A DNA stretch of 5,523 nucleotides from contig CANSLE010000183.1 of assembly GCA_947647645.1 (NCBI GenBank), positions 1 to 5,523 of the forward strand, read 5' to 3'. Under the pieces are notes generated by a model, which did not search any database, had not been told where the DNA came from, and saw nothing but the letters and a program-made list of their open reading frames with translations. The stretch is from an uncultured Microbacterium sp. Lineage in GTDB: Bacteria > Actinomycetota > Actinomycetes > Actinomycetales > Microbacteriaceae. Both the position numbers and the translations under genes were made by a program. Numbering within the stretch: the stretch's first letter is position 1; each line of letters starts with the position of its first letter. Shown here piece after piece: positions 1 to 5,523 of the stretch.

Positions 1-377
1 TTGCGATGGCGCGCGAGGGCGACCTCCCCCACTGGCTGGCCGCCGTCCACCCGCGCTACGCCGTGCCGCACCGGGCCGAGCTCGCCCTCGCCGTCGTGGT
101 GAGCGTGCTCATCCTCGCCACCGACCTTCGTGCCGCGATCGGCTTCTCGTCGTTCGGCGTGCTGCTGTACTACCTGGTCGCGAACGTGGCGGCGTTCCGT
201 CAGGATGCCGGTGCCCGGCGCTTCCCGCGAGCGCTGCAGGTCGTCGGAGCGCTGGGTTGCGTCACGCTGGTCGCGACGCTGCCATGGCCGTCGATCGTGG
301 GCGGTGTCGTCGTGATCGCCGTCGGTGTCGTCTACCGCCTGTCACGGGTGCGGGCGACCACACGGCTCCGGGGCTGA
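1..377 (+). CDS. APC-superfamily amino acid permease, C-terminal fragment
   Basis: This is the 3' end of a membrane transporter gene whose start lies before the window. The reading frame is open from the first bases, and the ATG at position 6 is an internal Met, not a start. The visible part (about 124 residues) opens with a cytoplasmic-loop motif, AREGDLPHWLAAVHPRY, followed by VPHRAE. This type of loop is common in APC-superfamily amino acid/polyamine permeases before their last helices. Four hydrophobic segments follow (roughly residues 25-40, 45-63, 77-93 and 95-112 counted from the Met at 6), fitting TM9-12 of a 12-helix carrier. The YYLVANVAAFRQ stretch in the second of these is also typical. 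The tail is short and basic. Substrate is unknown. It is separated from the next gene by 92 bp with hairpins and a promoter, so it is probably a separate transcription unit. Family call is fairly sure; subfamily is not. Confidence 0.8.
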   Translation, partial: AMAREGDLPHWLAAVHPRYAVPHRAELALAVVVSVLILATDLRAAIGFSSFGVLLYYLVANVAAFRQDAGARRFPRALQVVGALGCVTLVATLPWPSIVGGVVVIAVGVVYRLSRVRATTRLRG

Positions 378-384
378 TCCCCGG
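368..384 (+). terminator. Hairpin spanning the permease stop codon
   Basis: A perfect inverted repeat, CCGGGG (368-373) and CCCCGG (379-384), is separated by a 5-nt loop that contains most of the TGA stop codon at 375-377. It has no T-tract after it, so it is not a classical intrinsic terminator. U-poor GC hairpins at gene ends are common in actinobacteria. It may contribute to ending the permease transcript, together with the hairpin at 398-420. It could also be a chance repeat in GC-rich DNA. Confidence 0.35.
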
Positions 385-397
385 CAGCGCCTGGGCC

Positions 398-420
398 GGT
401 CCCCCGCCGCGCGGGGAGCC
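398..420 (+). terminator. Second GC hairpin after the permease gene
   Basis: The core is a perfect 6-bp stem, CCCCGC (402-407) and GCGGGG (411-416), with a 3-nt loop. The stem can extend outward past one C-A mismatch through T-G, G-C and G-C pairs (398-400 with 418-420). No T-tract follows. It lies 14 bp upstream of the -35 element of the ROK gene, a sensible place for a terminator that shields that promoter from read-through. The function is inferred from structure and position. Confidence 0.45.
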
Positions 421-433
421 GACGGTGGACACG

Positions 434-463
434 TTGACAGCGGGTTCCGCTTTGTCATATCTT
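434..463 (+). promoter_or_regulatory. Sigma-70-type promoter for the ROK-transporter operon
   Basis: A consensus -35 box TTGACA (434-439) is followed after 18 nt by TATCTT (458-463), which keeps the key T, A and final T of the -10 consensus. The local sequence becomes AT-rich (451-470) inside otherwise very GC-rich DNA. Transcription would be expected to begin some 6-9 nt after the -10 box, which is at or beside the ATG at 470. The mRNA would therefore be leaderless. No Shine-Dalgarno sequence is visible before that ATG, which agrees. The start point itself is inferred. Confidence 0.7.
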
Positions 464-483
464 TAATTTATGCCTAAACAAAG
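450..483 (+). promoter_or_regulatory. Candidate operator with nested inverted repeats at the ROK gene start
   Basis: Two nested symmetric pairs surround the -10 box and start codon. The outer pair is CTTTGT (450-455) and ACAAAG (478-483), a perfect 6-bp repeat. The inner pair is TTTA (467-470) and TAAA (475-478), centred just after the ATG, with CTTT (461-464) and AAAG (480-483) giving an imperfect extension. ROK repressors typically bind AT-rich palindromes near the promoters they control. Binding here would block the -10 region and transcription start, so autoregulation of the operon is a reasonable inference. Which of the overlapping symmetries is the real site cannot be decided from one sequence. 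Confidence 0.45.
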
Positions 484-1699
484 TCGTGAAGCGGCGTCGG
501 CGCGGACCCAGGCAGACGTCAACCGCACGGCCGTCCTCGCCCGTCTCGGCGGGCACGGGCCGGCATCCCGCGCCGACCTCGCACGTGAGCTCGACCTGTC
601 GCCCGCTCTGCTCACTCAGCTCACGCGTGACCTGCTGCGCGACGGTCTCATCGAGGAGCTGGACCAGGCGACGAGCAAGGGAGGCCGTCCGGCGCGGATG
701 CTCGGCCTCGTCTCCCGAAACCTCACCGCCCTCGGCGTCAAGGTGGCCCCCGACCACGTCGCGATGGTGGAGGTGGGCATCGACGGTGAGGTCGTCCGCT
801 CGGCGACCGTTCCCTTCGAGGCGCTCTCGCCCCTCGCGACCAACAGCCTCGTCGCGCTGGTCGAGGACTTCATCGCCGCCGCCGCGGACACCCGGCTGCT
901 CGGCGTGGGCGTGGGGCTTCCCGGCACCGTTGCCCAGCAGGGCATCGGCATCGTCGACTCGACGCAGCTGGGTTGGAACCAGGTGCCGCTGGGCGAGATC
1001 CTGCGACGCGCACTGGAGCTTCCGGTGGTCGTCGAGAACAACGTCAACGCCCTCAGCGCAGCCGAGCTCCTGTTCGGACAGGGGCGTTCGTACGACGACG
1101 TGCTCGTCGTGACGGTGGGCAACGGCGTCGGCGCCGGGCTCATCGCCGACGGAACACTCGTTCGTGGACGCGCAGGCGGCGCGGGAGACCTGGGTCACGT
1201 GCCGATGCGCGAGGACGGCCCCCTGTGCCAGTGCGGCAACCGGGGATGCCTGGAGGCGATCGTCGGGCAGGGCGCCCTGGTCAACGACGCCCGCTCGATC
1301 CGCCTGATCGGTGCCGCCGAGACGATCGACGACCTTCGCGCACTCGCCGACAGCGGCAACACGGATGCCGAGGAGATCTTCGCCCACGCCGGTCATACCT
1401 TCGGTCGCGCGCTCGCCGGGGCGATCAACCTGTTCGATCCCGAGATCGTGGTCCTGCTCGGCGAGGGGGTGCAGGCGTGGGCGCACTGGGCGCCGTCGTT
1501 CGAGAAGGCGTTGCGTAACGCCCTCGTGCCGGGCAAACGCGGCACCCCCGTCGTCGTCGAGAGCTGGCAGGACGACCGCTGGGCCCAAGGCGCCGCAGCC
1601 CTCGTGCTCGCCACGCCCTTCGACGCCGAGGGCATCGCCGGAGAACAGGGACGTCTGGTGCGCGAGCGGCTCGTCGCGTCGGTCGAGGCGCAGCGATGA
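470..1699 (+). CDS. ROK-family transcriptional repressor
   Basis: A 409-residue DNA-binding regulator of the ROK (repressor, ORF, kinase) family, likely a sugar-responsive repressor of the transporter genes that follow. A winged helix-turn-helix occupies about residues 20-80, with the helices near SRADLARELDLSPALLTQ (33-50) and the wing near GGRPARM. The ROK domain follows from about 88, with a GVGLPGTV phosphate-loop-like segment (147-154), and a GAGLIADGTLVRGRAGGAGDL stretch leading into GHV (242-244). The zinc site is complete: His243 plus CQCGNRGC (Cys253, Cys255, Cys260). The E-N-D-x-N motif of ROK sugar kinases reads E189-N-N-V-N here, so the catalytic Asp is Asn191, which argues against kinase activity. 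The length is normal for ROK repressors. The ATG at 470 sits at the expected transcription start, without a ribosome binding site. The stop overlaps the next start (ATGA, 1696-1699), implying coupled translation. The ligand is unknown. Confidence 0.92.
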   Translation: MPKQSREAASARTQADVNRTAVLARLGGHGPASRADLARELDLSPALLTQLTRDLLRDGLIEELDQATSKGGRPARMLGLVSRNLTALGVKVAPDHVAMVEVGIDGEVVRSATVPFEALSPLATNSLVALVEDFIAAAADTRLLGVGVGLPGTVAQQGIGIVDSTQLGWNQVPLGEILRRALELPVVVENNVNALSAAELLFGQGRSYDDVLVVTVGNGVGAGLIADGTLVRGRAGGAGDLGHVPMREDGPLCQCGNRGCLEAIVGQGALVNDARSIRLIGAAETIDDLRALADSGNTDAEEIFAHAGHTFGRALAGAINLFDPEIVVLLGEGVQAWAHWAPSFEKALRNALVPGKRGTPVVVESWQDDRWAQGAAALVLATPFDAEGIAGEQGRLVRERLVASVEAQR

Positions 1700-2643
1700 C
1701 CACGTACGCCACTCCCGCGGCCGTCGTCGCGAAGGCGCCTCTGCCGCCTCGCCGGCGACGTCCCCCGGCTCGGGCCCGCGCGACGTACGCCCTCACGGTG
1801 CTGGTCTTCCTCCTCCCGAGCTTGATCCCGTTGCTGGTCTTCGTCATCGGCCCCATGATCTCGGCCGGTTGGACCTCGCTCCATTCCTGGAACCTCATCG
1901 GCCCCATGACGTGGGTCGGACTCGACAACTACGCACATCTGCTGACCGACCCCGCGACGCATCAGGCGTTTCTGCACACCGTGTTCTACATCGTCGGATA
2001 TCTCCCCCTCGTCTATGTCGGCGGGCTCGCGCTGGCGCTCGCGTTGAACACCCGACTCCGCGGACGGGCGGTGTTCCGCGGTGTGTACTTCTTGCCGGTG
2101 GTCACCAGCTGGGTTGTCGTCGCCCTCGTCTGGCGATGGCTGTTGAGCCCGAGCAACGGGGTCGTGAACAACGCCCTCGCGTGGTTCGGCATCCAGGGTC
2201 CCGGATGGTGGGCCGACCCGGCATGGGCGATGCCCTCGATCATCCTCGCCTCGGCATGGAAGGACCTCGGCTTCGTCATGGTGATCCTGCTGGCCGGGCT
2301 GCAGACGATCAACCCCGACCTCTACGAGGCGGCATCCCTCGACGGCGCGGGGTGGTGGCGACGCCTGCGCAGCATCACGCTTCCGCTGCTGTCGCCGTCC
2401 ACCTTCTTCGTGATCGTGCTCTCTCTGATCAACGGATTCCAGGTGTTCGACCAGGTCTACGTCATGACGGGCGGCGGGCCCAACGACGCCAGCCGCGTCG
2501 TCGTGCAGCAGGTGTACGACCTCACGTTCCGCTATGGACAGGCCGGCATGGCGTCCGCACTGTCGTGGCTCCTCTTCTTCATCATCCTCGTGATCACACT
2601 GATCCAGTTCTACGGCCAGAAGCGGTGGGTGAACTATGAGTGA
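1696..2643 (+). CDS. Sugar ABC transporter permease, MalF/UgpA-like (CUT1)
   Basis: A 315-residue inner-membrane subunit of a carbohydrate importer. The N-terminus is cytoplasmic and very basic (Arg/Pro-rich, residues 19-29). Six hydrophobic helices are visible at about 31-57, 91-117, 126-149, 180-203, 236-256 and 285-307. The EAA loop that contacts the ATPase is intact: E211-A-A-S-L-D-G-A followed by ITLPLLSP (227-234). The segment GFQVFDQVYVMTGGGP (247-262) is characteristic of MalF/UgpA/LacF-type CUT1 permeases. The start is set by the 4-nt overlap with the ROK gene and a GAGG (1685-1688) 7 nt upstream. It overlaps the next gene by 8 nt. It should pair with that MalG-like protein to form the channel. 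Family identity is secure; the sugar is not known. Confidence 0.94.
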   Translation: MTTYATPAAVVAKAPLPPRRRRPPARARATYALTVLVFLLPSLIPLLVFVIGPMISAGWTSLHSWNLIGPMTWVGLDNYAHLLTDPATHQAFLHTVFYIVGYLPLVYVGGLALALALNTRLRGRAVFRGVYFLPVVTSWVVVALVWRWLLSPSNGVVNNALAWFGIQGPGWWADPAWAMPSIILASAWKDLGFVMVILLAGLQTINPDLYEAASLDGAGWWRRLRSITLPLLSPSTFFVIVLSLINGFQVFDQVYVMTGGGPNDASRVVVQQVYDLTFRYGQAGMASALSWLLFFIILVITLIQFYGQKRWVNYE

Positions 2644-3466
2644 GACCTCCACCCGCCGCCGTCTCGGTCACGCAGCCTTGGTCGCCATACTCATCGTCGG
2701 CGGCCTGATCATGCTCTTCCCGTTCGTCTGGACCGTCGTGACCTCGATCACGCCCGGTGCCACCCTGACGACGACTCCGAAGCTCATCCCGGACAACCCG
2801 TCGTTCAGCCCGTATGTCGATCTGTTCGCGCGCGTGCCGTTCGGCCAGGTGATCCTCAACTCGCTGATCATCGCCGGGATCAGCACCGTTCTGCAGCTGG
2901 TGACGAGCTCGATGGCGGCCTACGCCTTCGCGCGACTACCGTTCCGGGGCCGTGGCGCCGTCTTCGTGCTGTACCTCGCCACGATGATGATCCCCTTCCA
3001 GGTGCTCATCGTCCCGCTGTTCACGGAGATGAAGGCGCTCGGCCTGATCAACACGTATGCGGGTGCGATCCTGCCCACCGTCGCGTCGGCATTCGGAGTG
3101 TTCCTGCTGCGTCAGGCCATGAGCACGGTGCCATACGACCTGGACCAGGCGGCGACCCTCGACGGAGCCGGCCACTTCCGCATCTTCTTCCAGATCATGC
3201 TGCCGCTCGTGCGACCGGCGCTCGCCACGCTCGCTGTGTTCGCGTTCCTGAACACGTGGAACAGCTTCCTCTGGCCCCTCATCATCTTGCGGGACCCGTC
3301 GATGCAGACACTGCCGGTCGCCCTCTCGTCGCTGCAGGGACAGTTCTCCACGCAGTGGGACGTGCTCATGGCGGGCTCCGTCATCAGCATCATCCCGATG
3401 TTCGCGCTCTACGTCTTCGCCCAGAAGTACATCGTGCAGGGCGTCGCGGGCGCCGGCCTCAAATGA
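2636..3466 (+). CDS. Sugar ABC transporter permease, MalG/UgpE-like (CUT1)
   Basis: A 276-residue membrane subunit, the second half of the importer channel. Helices lie at about 12-36, 71-95, 107-130, 140-160, 195-215 and 243-263. Family hallmarks are YAFARLPFRGR (96-106), MMIPFQVLIVPLF (117-129), FLNTWNSFLWPLI (204-216), and a C-terminal FAQKYIVQGVAGAGLK, which closely fits the usual end of MalG-like proteins. The EAA loop reads D170-Q-A-A-T-L-D-G-A-G, with Gln171 in the place of the usual first Glu, then IMLPLVRP. This is a mild departure in a variable position and probably does not inactivate the protein. The start at 2636 overlaps the preceding gene by 8 nt, and only a weak purine-rich stretch (GGTGGG, 2624-2629) precedes it, so translation is probably coupled to the upstream permease. 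Confidence 0.94.
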   Translation: MSETSTRRRLGHAALVAILIVGGLIMLFPFVWTVVTSITPGATLTTTPKLIPDNPSFSPYVDLFARVPFGQVILNSLIIAGISTVLQLVTSSMAAYAFARLPFRGRGAVFVLYLATMMIPFQVLIVPLFTEMKALGLINTYAGAILPTVASAFGVFLLRQAMSTVPYDLDQAATLDGAGHFRIFFQIMLPLVRPALATLAVFAFLNTWNSFLWPLIILRDPSMQTLPVALSSLQGQFSTQWDVLMAGSVISIIPMFALYVFAQKYIVQGVAGAGLK

Positions 3467-3495
3467 CCCGACCACCACTCCAACCCGATCACATC

Positions 3496-3502
3496 AAAGG
3501 AG
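3496..3502 (+). promoter_or_regulatory. Strong ribosome binding site of the substrate-binding protein
   Basis: AAAGGAG lies 8 nt before the ATG at 3511, a near-perfect Shine-Dalgarno sequence at good spacing. It decides the start: the same frame is open further upstream to an ATG at 3256, but that would bury the signal peptide inside the protein. It is the strongest ribosome site in the operon, which fits the usual need for more binding protein than permease. Confidence 0.85.
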
Positions 3503-3510
3503 ATTGCATC

Positions 3511-4758
3511 ATGAAGAAGACCCTTATCGCGGCATCCGCCGTCGCGGTGCTGGGAGCGGCGGCACTGACCGGCTGCTCGTCCTCGAGCCCGGGGGCCGAC
3601 GCCGGCCCGGTGACCATCACGTATTCCAACTTCATCTCGAACGGCGGCAACGAGAAGAACCTCAAGGCCATCGTCGCCGCGTTCGAGAAGGAGAACCCCG
3701 GCATCACCGTCAATGTGCAGACGGCCGCCTATGCGGACTATTTCACGAAGCTGCAGACGGATCTGGCCGCCGGCACACAGGCCGACGTGTTCGATGTGGA
3801 CGCCGGGAACTTCGCCAACATTCAGGCGAGCGGGGTGCTCGCACCGCTGACCGGAGTCGACGCGTCCACGTACCGCACGTCGGTGCTGGACACTTACAAG
3901 GTCGGCGGCAGCCAGTACGGTCTGCCGACCTCCTTCTCCGACGTGGTGCTCTTCTATAACAAGGACCTCTTCGACGCGGCCGGGGTGTCCTACCCCACGG
4001 CGAAATGGACATGGGCGGATGAGAAGGCGGCCGCCGAGAAGCTCACGAAGAGGGACGCAGGCGTGTGGGGCGACTACCAGCCGGTGACCTACCACGAGTA
4101 CTACAAAGCCGTGCAACAGGCCGGCGGGTCGTTCCTCTCCGACGGCAACTCCTCGGCCGCGTTCGCGTCACCTGCGGGCCGGAAAGCGGCGGACTGGATC
4201 TCCGGCAAGTCGGGGTCGGTCATGCCCACGGCCGCCGATGGTGCCGGCACGGCCGACTTCGACAAGAACCTGTTCGCACAGGGCAAGCTCGCGATGTGGC
4301 ACACCGGTATCTGGATGATCAGCCTCGTCGGCAACGTGCCCTTCAACTGGGACATCGCCGTCGAGCCCGGCGACACCCAGAAGGCCAGCGCGACCTTCTC
4401 GAACGCGGTGGTGATCTCGAAGGACTCGAAGCACCAGGACGCCGCGCGCAAGTGGGCGGACTTCTTGACGAGTTCGAAGACGATGGTCGACACGCGCCTC
4501 GCCGCCGGCTGGGAGCTGCCCGCGATCGCCGACGAATCCCTCTTGAAGCCCTATTTGGAAAAGACCCCGCCGGCCAACCGCCGGGCCGTCTTCGACGCGC
4601 TCGAGCACATCGCCGTCGCTCCGCAGCTCGGCACCAACGCCAAGCAGATCCAGGATGCGGTGACGAACACGCTCGGCGAGATCGCAGCCGGCCGCGCGTC
4701 GACCGGGGACGCCATCCCGGCCCTGTCGACGCAGGTCGACACCCTGCTCAAGAAGTAG
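3511..4758 (+). CDS. Sugar-binding lipoprotein of the ABC importer (family 1 extracellular solute-binding protein)
   Basis: A 415-residue exported lipoprotein that captures a carbohydrate and delivers it to the two permeases. A lipoprotein signal peptide is clear: MKKTL, a hydrophobic core, and the lipobox L19-T-G-C22, followed by a Ser-rich linker. The mature part begins with a beta strand (VTITYSNF) and shows CUT1-type binding-protein features: AFEKENPGITVNVQ (57-70), LQTDLAAGTQADVFDVD (81-97), LFYNKDLFDAAGV (147-159), and F255-AQGKLAMWHTGIWM. The length is typical. It follows the MalG-like gene after 44 bp with its own strong ribosome site and is probably on the same transcript. Placing the binding protein last, after both permeases, is less common than placing it first. 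All 16 Phe codons are TTC, like the neighbouring genes. The ligand cannot be deduced; maltose-type or other oligosaccharides are possibilities only. Confidence 0.95.
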   Translation: MKKTLIAASAVAVLGAAALTGCSSSSPGADAGPVTITYSNFISNGGNEKNLKAIVAAFEKENPGITVNVQTAAYADYFTKLQTDLAAGTQADVFDVDAGNFANIQASGVLAPLTGVDASTYRTSVLDTYKVGGSQYGLPTSFSDVVLFYNKDLFDAAGVSYPTAKWTWADEKAAAEKLTKRDAGVWGDYQPVTYHEYYKAVQQAGGSFLSDGNSSAAFASPAGRKAADWISGKSGSVMPTAADGAGTADFDKNLFAQGKLAMWHTGIWMISLVGNVPFNWDIAVEPGDTQKASATFSNAVVISKDSKHQDAARKWADFLTSSKTMVDTRLAAGWELPAIADESLLKPYLEKTPPANRRAVFDALEHIAVAPQLGTNAKQIQDAVTNTLGEIAAGRASTGDAIPALSTQVDTLLKK

Positions 4759-4766
4759 ACCGTCGT

Positions 4767-4795
4767 GGGGGGGCCCGCCGTTGGCGACCACCCCC
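4767..4795 (+). terminator. GC-rich hairpin after the transporter operon
   Basis: Eight bases after the stop codon, seven Gs (4767-4773) can pair with CC-A-CCCCC (4788-4795, one bulged A). Inside this stem, CGCC (4776-4779) pairs with GGCG (4783-4786) around a GTT loop. No T-tract follows. The position directly after the last gene supports a terminator role and suggests that the actinobacterial sequence continues at least to about 4795. The G and C runs are also places where sequencing errors are common, so the exact stem length is uncertain. Confidence 0.5.
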
Positions 4796-4852
4796 GGGGG
4801 GGACCCACCCACGCAGGGCAACCCCGGGGCGGCCCAGCCCCACCCCCCGCGG
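4796..4852. other. G/C-homopolymer stretch containing the junction between two source genomes
   Basis: This short stretch is made largely of G and C runs (for example seven Gs at 4796-4802 and six Cs at 4843-4848). I see no gene or recognisable repeat in it. Before it lies typical actinobacterial sequence ending in a hairpin; after it, recognisable terminase homology begins abruptly with Lys-Asp-Glu-Arg at 4853. No transposase, inverted-repeat ends, target-site duplication or tRNA attachment site is visible. The join must fall here or very near. An assembly or library chimera is the simplest explanation. Confidence 0.6.
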
Positions 4853-5523
4853 AAGGATGAGCGCTCCGCGGCGTCTATCCAGGGGATTACGCTGGCGGGG
4901 GCGCTCCTGGATGAGGCGGCGCTGATGCCCCGGTCCTTTGTGGAGCAGACGGCGGCGCGGTGCTCCGTTGCCGGGAGCCGGCTGTGGTTTTCCTGCAACC
5001 CGGAGTCGCCGGCCCACTGGTTCTATCAGGAGTGGGTGCGGAAGGCGGAGGAGAAAAACGCCCTGCGGCTCCACTTTACCATGGAGGACAACCCGGGGCT
5101 GTCCGGCGAGGTGCGGCGGCGGTATGAAAACACCTTTCAGGGGGCCTTTTACCGGCGGTTTGTGCTGGGAGAGTGGGTGGCCGCCGAGGGGCTGGTGTAC
5201 GACTTCTTTGACGAGAGCTTTGTCCGGGAGGTGCCGGAGGAACCCCTTGAGGAGTGGTATGTGTCGGTGGACTACGGCACCTCCAACCCCACGTCTATGG
5301 GGCTGTGGGGGAGGAAGGACGGGGCGTGGTATCGGGTCGCCGAGTACTACTACGACGCCCGGGCGGCGCGGAGGCAGAAAACCGACGAGGAGTATGCCGG
5401 CGATCTGGCCGGACTGGTTGGGGCGCGGGCGGTACGGGCCGTCATCGTGGACCCGTCGGCGGCCAGCTTCTGCGAGACGCTGCGGCGGCGGGGATGGCGG
5501 GTTCAACGGGCGGACAACCGGGT
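4853..5523 (+). pseudogene. Phage terminase large subunit (PBSX-type), N-terminally truncated and cut by the window end
   Basis: The frame is open to the window end and gives about 223 residues of the motor protein that packages phage DNA into proheads. Visible motifs, in order, are the Walker B strand ending LLDE (4904-4915) then AALMPRSFVEQ, the coupling motif WFSCNPE (4985-5005), HFTMEDNPGLS, YRRFVLGEWVAAEGLVYDFFDE, and the nuclease-domain start VDYGTSNP with its first Asp at 5270-5272. A second likely metal-binding Asp occurs in IVDPSAASF (5450-5452). The order matches PBSX-type terminases. The Walker A half, which should occupy well over 100 residues before Walker B, is absent: only 94 unrelated bases separate this homology from the preceding gene's stop. 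No convincing start is present; the first in-frame ATG (4925) follows Walker B. Codon use (8 of 11 Phe TTT; 22 of 25 Arg CGG) differs sharply from the upstream genes. It is either a broken gene or an intact one whose front was lost in a chimeric assembly. Confidence 0.85.

Noticed and set aside
6..8. ATG at position 6 as the true start of the first gene.
   Set aside because: The frame is already open before it, and the residues after it belong to an internal loop of an APC permease; the protein would have only four helices.
455..1588. Long open frame on the minus strand opposite the ROK gene (377 codons).
   Set aside because: It mirrors the GC-rich codon pattern of the ROK gene; the translation is of low complexity with no recognisable domain, while the plus strand has a complete ROK protein.
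1393..2652. Long minus-strand open frame opposite the first permease (419 codons).
   Set aside because: The product is rich in Arg, Glu, His and Gln with no motif, and it lies antisense to well-recognised genes. It is a typical by-product of high third-position GC.
3256..3510. An upstream in-frame start that would lengthen the binding protein to 500 residues.
   Set aside because: It overlaps the MalG-like gene in another frame and would place the signal peptide inside the protein. The ATG at 3511 has a strong ribosome site and a correct lipoprotein signal.
4748..5506. Minus-strand open frame of 252 codons across the junction and terminase.
   Set aside because: The product is Pro/Arg-rich and unrecognisable, while the plus strand encodes clear terminase motifs in the same place.
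4759..5523. A genuine prophage or a new phage-linked defence or transport system fused to the sugar operon.
   Set aside because: Only part of one phage gene is visible, it lacks its front half, and no integration signature is present. A chimeric assembly explains the facts more simply.
1..5523. CRISPR arrays, tRNA or rRNA genes, insertion sequences.
   Set aside because: I saw no regularly spaced direct repeats, no tRNA-like cloverleaf or CCA end, no rRNA sequence and no transposase on either strand.

Overview
The window joins two pieces of DNA of different origin. Positions 1 to about 4795 look like a high-GC actinobacterium, most likely Microbacteriaceae (Microbacterium-like). The support is strong G/C preference at third codon positions (16 of 16 Phe codons in the substrate-binding protein gene are TTC), ATGA-type gene overlaps, and an apparently leaderless ROK regulator gene. 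Positions from about 4853 to the end encode part of a PBSX-type phage terminase large subunit. Its codon use (8 of 11 Phe as TTT, 22 of 25 Arg as CGG) and protein sequence resemble prophages of GC-rich gut Clostridia (Oscillospiraceae-like). The genus and family assignments are from memory of such sequences, not from a search.

Layout: (1) 1-377, the 3' end of an APC-superfamily amino acid permease, followed by two GC-rich hairpins that could end its transcript. (2) 434-483, a promoter (TTGACA, 18 nt, TATCTT) placed so that transcription would start at or next to the ATG of the next gene, overlapped by inverted repeats that could be an operator. (3) 470-4758, a compact carbohydrate-uptake operon on the + strand: ROK-family repressor, MalF-like permease, MalG-like permease, and a lipoprotein substrate-binding protein. 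The first three genes overlap by 4 and 8 nt. The fourth follows after 44 nt and has its own strong Shine-Dalgarno sequence. (4) 4767-4795, a GC-rich hairpin just after the operon. (5) 4796-4852, a G/C-homopolymer-rich stretch without a gene, holding the junction. (6) 4853-5523, the terminase fragment, which lacks its N-terminal Walker A half and runs off the end of the window.

How the operon should work: the lipoprotein binds a sugar or oligosaccharide outside the cell and the two permeases form the membrane channel of a CUT1-type ABC importer. The ATPase is not encoded here; in Gram-positive CUT1 systems it is often a shared MsiK/MsmX-type protein encoded elsewhere. The ROK protein probably senses a sugar or sugar phosphate and represses the operon, including its own gene. 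The substrate cannot be read from the sequence, and no glycoside hydrolase is present to hint at it.

I found no convincing new biological system. The most important observation is the abrupt join at about 4796-4852, which is more likely an assembly or library chimera than a real phage insertion.
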